Positions 33,512 through 34,400 of a stretch of 34,400 nt of DNA are shown in pieces. Made by a program: the position numbers and the translations under genes. The notes under the pieces are model-generated. The model made no database searches. It was not told the DNA's origin and saw only the letters and a program-made list of their open reading frames with translations. Position 1 is the stretch's first letter. Each line of letters begins with the position of its first letter. Origin of the DNA: UBA8904 sp035448625 (lineage in GTDB: Bacteria > Desulfobacterota > Syntrophia > Syntrophales > Smithellaceae); contig DAOTJI010000026.1 in NCBI GenBank assembly GCA_035448625.1, forward strand, positions 1-34,400, in the 5' to 3' direction.

Positions 33512-34073
33512 ATGAAAAAAGGACATTGTTTGAATAATTTAAATGAAGTCAGGATCAGAAATGCACGGCCTTCTGATCATGGAAAAGTCATTTCGGTTAT
33601 GCCTGAATGGTGGGGCGGCCGTGATCTATCCTCTTCTGTTTTAAAAATTTTCTTCATACATTTTACCAGCACGACATTTATTGCGGAGATAAATAATCAG
33701 TTGGTGGGTTTCTTGGTAGGCTTTCTGTCGCAATCAGAAGAAAAGGTGGGATATGTTCATTTTGCCGGAGTTCATCCCAAATTCAGAAAGGCAGGTATCG
33801 GACGTCTGCTTGTCGAAGAATTTTATAAGGTGTGCAAAACAAAGAACAGAACGATTGTTAAGTCCTGCACTTCGCCAATAAATAAGCTATCGATTGCATT
33901 TCATCAAAAAATGGGGTTCACAATCGAACCTGGTGATGGAATGATTGATGGCGTGCCTGTGACATTGGATTACTTGGGGAAAGACAACCCCAAAGTACTT
34001 TTTAGAAAAGAATTAGACACAAGACAACCTGTTGCTCCAGCGGACTCGTGGCCCGCTCCGGCTGAGTTTTTCG
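33495..34073 (+). mobile_element. Putative integron gene cassette carrying the GNAT gene
   Basis: If integrase cuts between G and TT of GTTATCT (33494-33500) and of GTTGGGC (34073-34079), the unit between is a 579-bp cassette with one gene close to its left end and an attC at its right end. The left boundary GTTATCT is complementary at six of seven positions to the attC left arm AGACAAC, as needed in the circular form. No integrase gene is in the window. Confidence 0.4.
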
Positions 34074-34400
34074 TTGGGCATTTATCGGAGGAATACCAAA
34101 TGAAGGAGTCAGTCTATGTAAAGGAAAGCTCGGACAAGGGACGGGGAGTCTATGCCGCAGGGGACATCCGAAAAAATGAAGTCATCTTAGAGTTCAACGG
34201 CCCGTATGTTAAAATCGAATCGCTGGCCGGCATCCCGCGCGAGGTTCAAGATCACCTTTTCAACATCGGTCTCGGTGAGTATCTCATCGTCCGGGAACCC
34301 GGTGTGTATACCAACCATTCATGCGATCCCAATGCGGGCATCGTGAGGGATGTCTTGCTGGTCGCCATGCGGGACATCGAAAGAGACGAGGAAATCACAT
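33512..34400 (+). CDS. GNAT acetyltransferase frame that reads through into the SET gene, 3' truncated by window edge
   Basis: From ATG 33512 the frame stays open to the window end. Residues up to about 168 are one GNAT domain: VRIRNARPSDHGKVI, TFIAEINNQLVGFLVGFL, HFAGVHPKFRKAGIGRLLVEE (acetyl-CoA loop RKAGIG), INKLSIAFHQKMGF, and a typical end ...KVLFRKEL. GNATs move acetyl from acetyl-CoA to an amine; the substrate is unknown. A normal GNAT stops here, but about 28 residues follow, encoded by an attC-like element, before the SET start in the same frame. The upstream ribosome site is poor; TTG 33530 has AAGGA 6 nt upstream and may be the real start. Base composition is clearly AT-richer than the core genes, suggesting transfer. 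Confidence 0.7.
   Translation, partial: MKKGHCLNNLNEVRIRNARPSDHGKVISVMPEWWGGRDLSSSVLKIFFIHFTSTTFIAEINNQLVGFLVGFLSQSEEKVGYVHFAGVHPKFRKAGIGRLLVEEFYKVCKTKNRTIVKSCTSPINKLSIAFHQKMGFTIEPGDGMIDGVPVTLDYLGKDNPKVLFRKELDTRQPVAPADSWPAPAEFFVGHLSEEYQMKESVYVKESSDKGRGVYAAGDIRKNEVILEFNGPYVKIESLAGIPREVQDHLFNIGLGEYLIVREPGVYTNHSCDPNAGIVRDVLLVAMRDIERDEEIT
34022..34079. other. attC-like recombination site between GNAT and SET genes
   Basis: The 58-bp element has arms AGACAAC (34022-34028) and GTTGGGC (34073-34079, matching GTTRRRY), 6-nt spacers on both sides, inner arms CTCCAG (34035-34040) and CTGAG (34062-34066) that pair with one extrahelical C (34038), and a central CGGA/TCCG stem. These are the parts of an integron attC. 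The left arm matches RYYYAAC poorly. Confidence 0.5.
34100..34400 (+). CDS. SET-domain protein, 3' truncated by window edge
   Basis: ATG 34100 has GGAGG 8 nt upstream, so this protein can be translated on its own although it is in frame with the GNAT gene. The 100 visible residues are a SET domain: VKESSDKGRGVYAAGDIRKN, VILEFNGPYV, and TNHSCDPNAG, followed by AMRDIERDEEIT just before the expected Phe/Tyr and the catalytic Tyr. Eukaryotic SET enzymes methylate lysines with SAM; bacterial free-standing SET proteins are poorly understood. It is missing its C-terminal part. It is the second unit after the attC-like site. Confidence 0.8.
   Translation, partial: MKESVYVKESSDKGRGVYAAGDIRKNEVILEFNGPYVKIESLAGIPREVQDHLFNIGLGEYLIVREPGVYTNHSCDPNAGIVRDVLLVAMRDIERDEEIT

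Overview
The window reads as a chromosomal piece of a Gram-negative anaerobe, most likely a deltaproteobacterium of the Syntrophales/Syntrophobacterales type (Desulfobacterota). The reasons are an ADP-forming acyl-CoA synthetase alpha unit, several CoA-ester enzymes, a pyruvoyl-dependent arginine decarboxylase, outer-membrane efflux and lipoprotein genes, a small delta-proteobacterial-type protein at 32050 and a probable selenoprotein. The taxonomic call is an inference from gene content. Most of the window is GC-rich and densely coding on both strands; the last ~1.2 kb is visibly AT-richer. I see no rRNA, tRNA, CRISPR array or insertion sequence.

Layout. 1-6200: the 3' part of an acyl-CoA synthetase gene, a Rid-family protein, a Lys/Ala-tailed small protein, an rRNA uracil methyltransferase (RlmD type), a rhomboid protease with a zinc ribbon, a DUF3568-like lipoprotein, and RlmI. 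6200-9130: manC, a hidden minus-strand selenoprotein gene (7377-7700), then maf and yggS coupled by ATGA. 9120-15450: a minus-strand efflux operon, tetR > adaptor lipoprotein > one giant ORF joining an RND pump to a TolC-like outer-membrane factor, with a palindromic operator in the tetR promoter. 15500-19000: prmC-murA-hisD, closed by a hairpin. 19000-25900: a seven-gene minus-strand cluster (pyruvoyl arginine decarboxylase, alpha/beta hydrolase, ParA-like ATPase, two SDR dehydrogenases, a large CoA-transferase, an enoyl-CoA isomerase-like protein). 26000-31000: SH3/NlpC lipoprotein with truA, mgtE with a strong promoter, a patatin, and a truncated secreted ORF. 31100-33100: a phosphoesterase, a frameshifted small protein and a divergent enoyl-CoA hydratase. 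33500-end: a GNAT acetyltransferase and a SET-domain protein separated by an attC-like element.

The two strongest discoveries are these. (1) An unannotated exported HMA/MerP-like protein has an in-frame TGA exactly at the second position of its metal-binding CXXC motif (CFSU). A 7-bp hairpin with a GGG loop starts its loop 19 nt after the TGA, as in bacterial SECIS elements, so this is very probably a periplasmic metal-handling selenoprotein. (2) At the right edge a 58-bp attC-like site lies between the GNAT and SET genes. The GNAT unit has a GTTATCT boundary upstream that is nearly complementary to the left arm of that site, which is the architecture of an integron cassette; no integrase is in the window.

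The efflux operon (pump fused to outer-membrane factor) and the lone ParA ATPase inside a CoA-ester gene cluster are the next most unusual points. All functional names come from reading motifs by eye; no database search was run.
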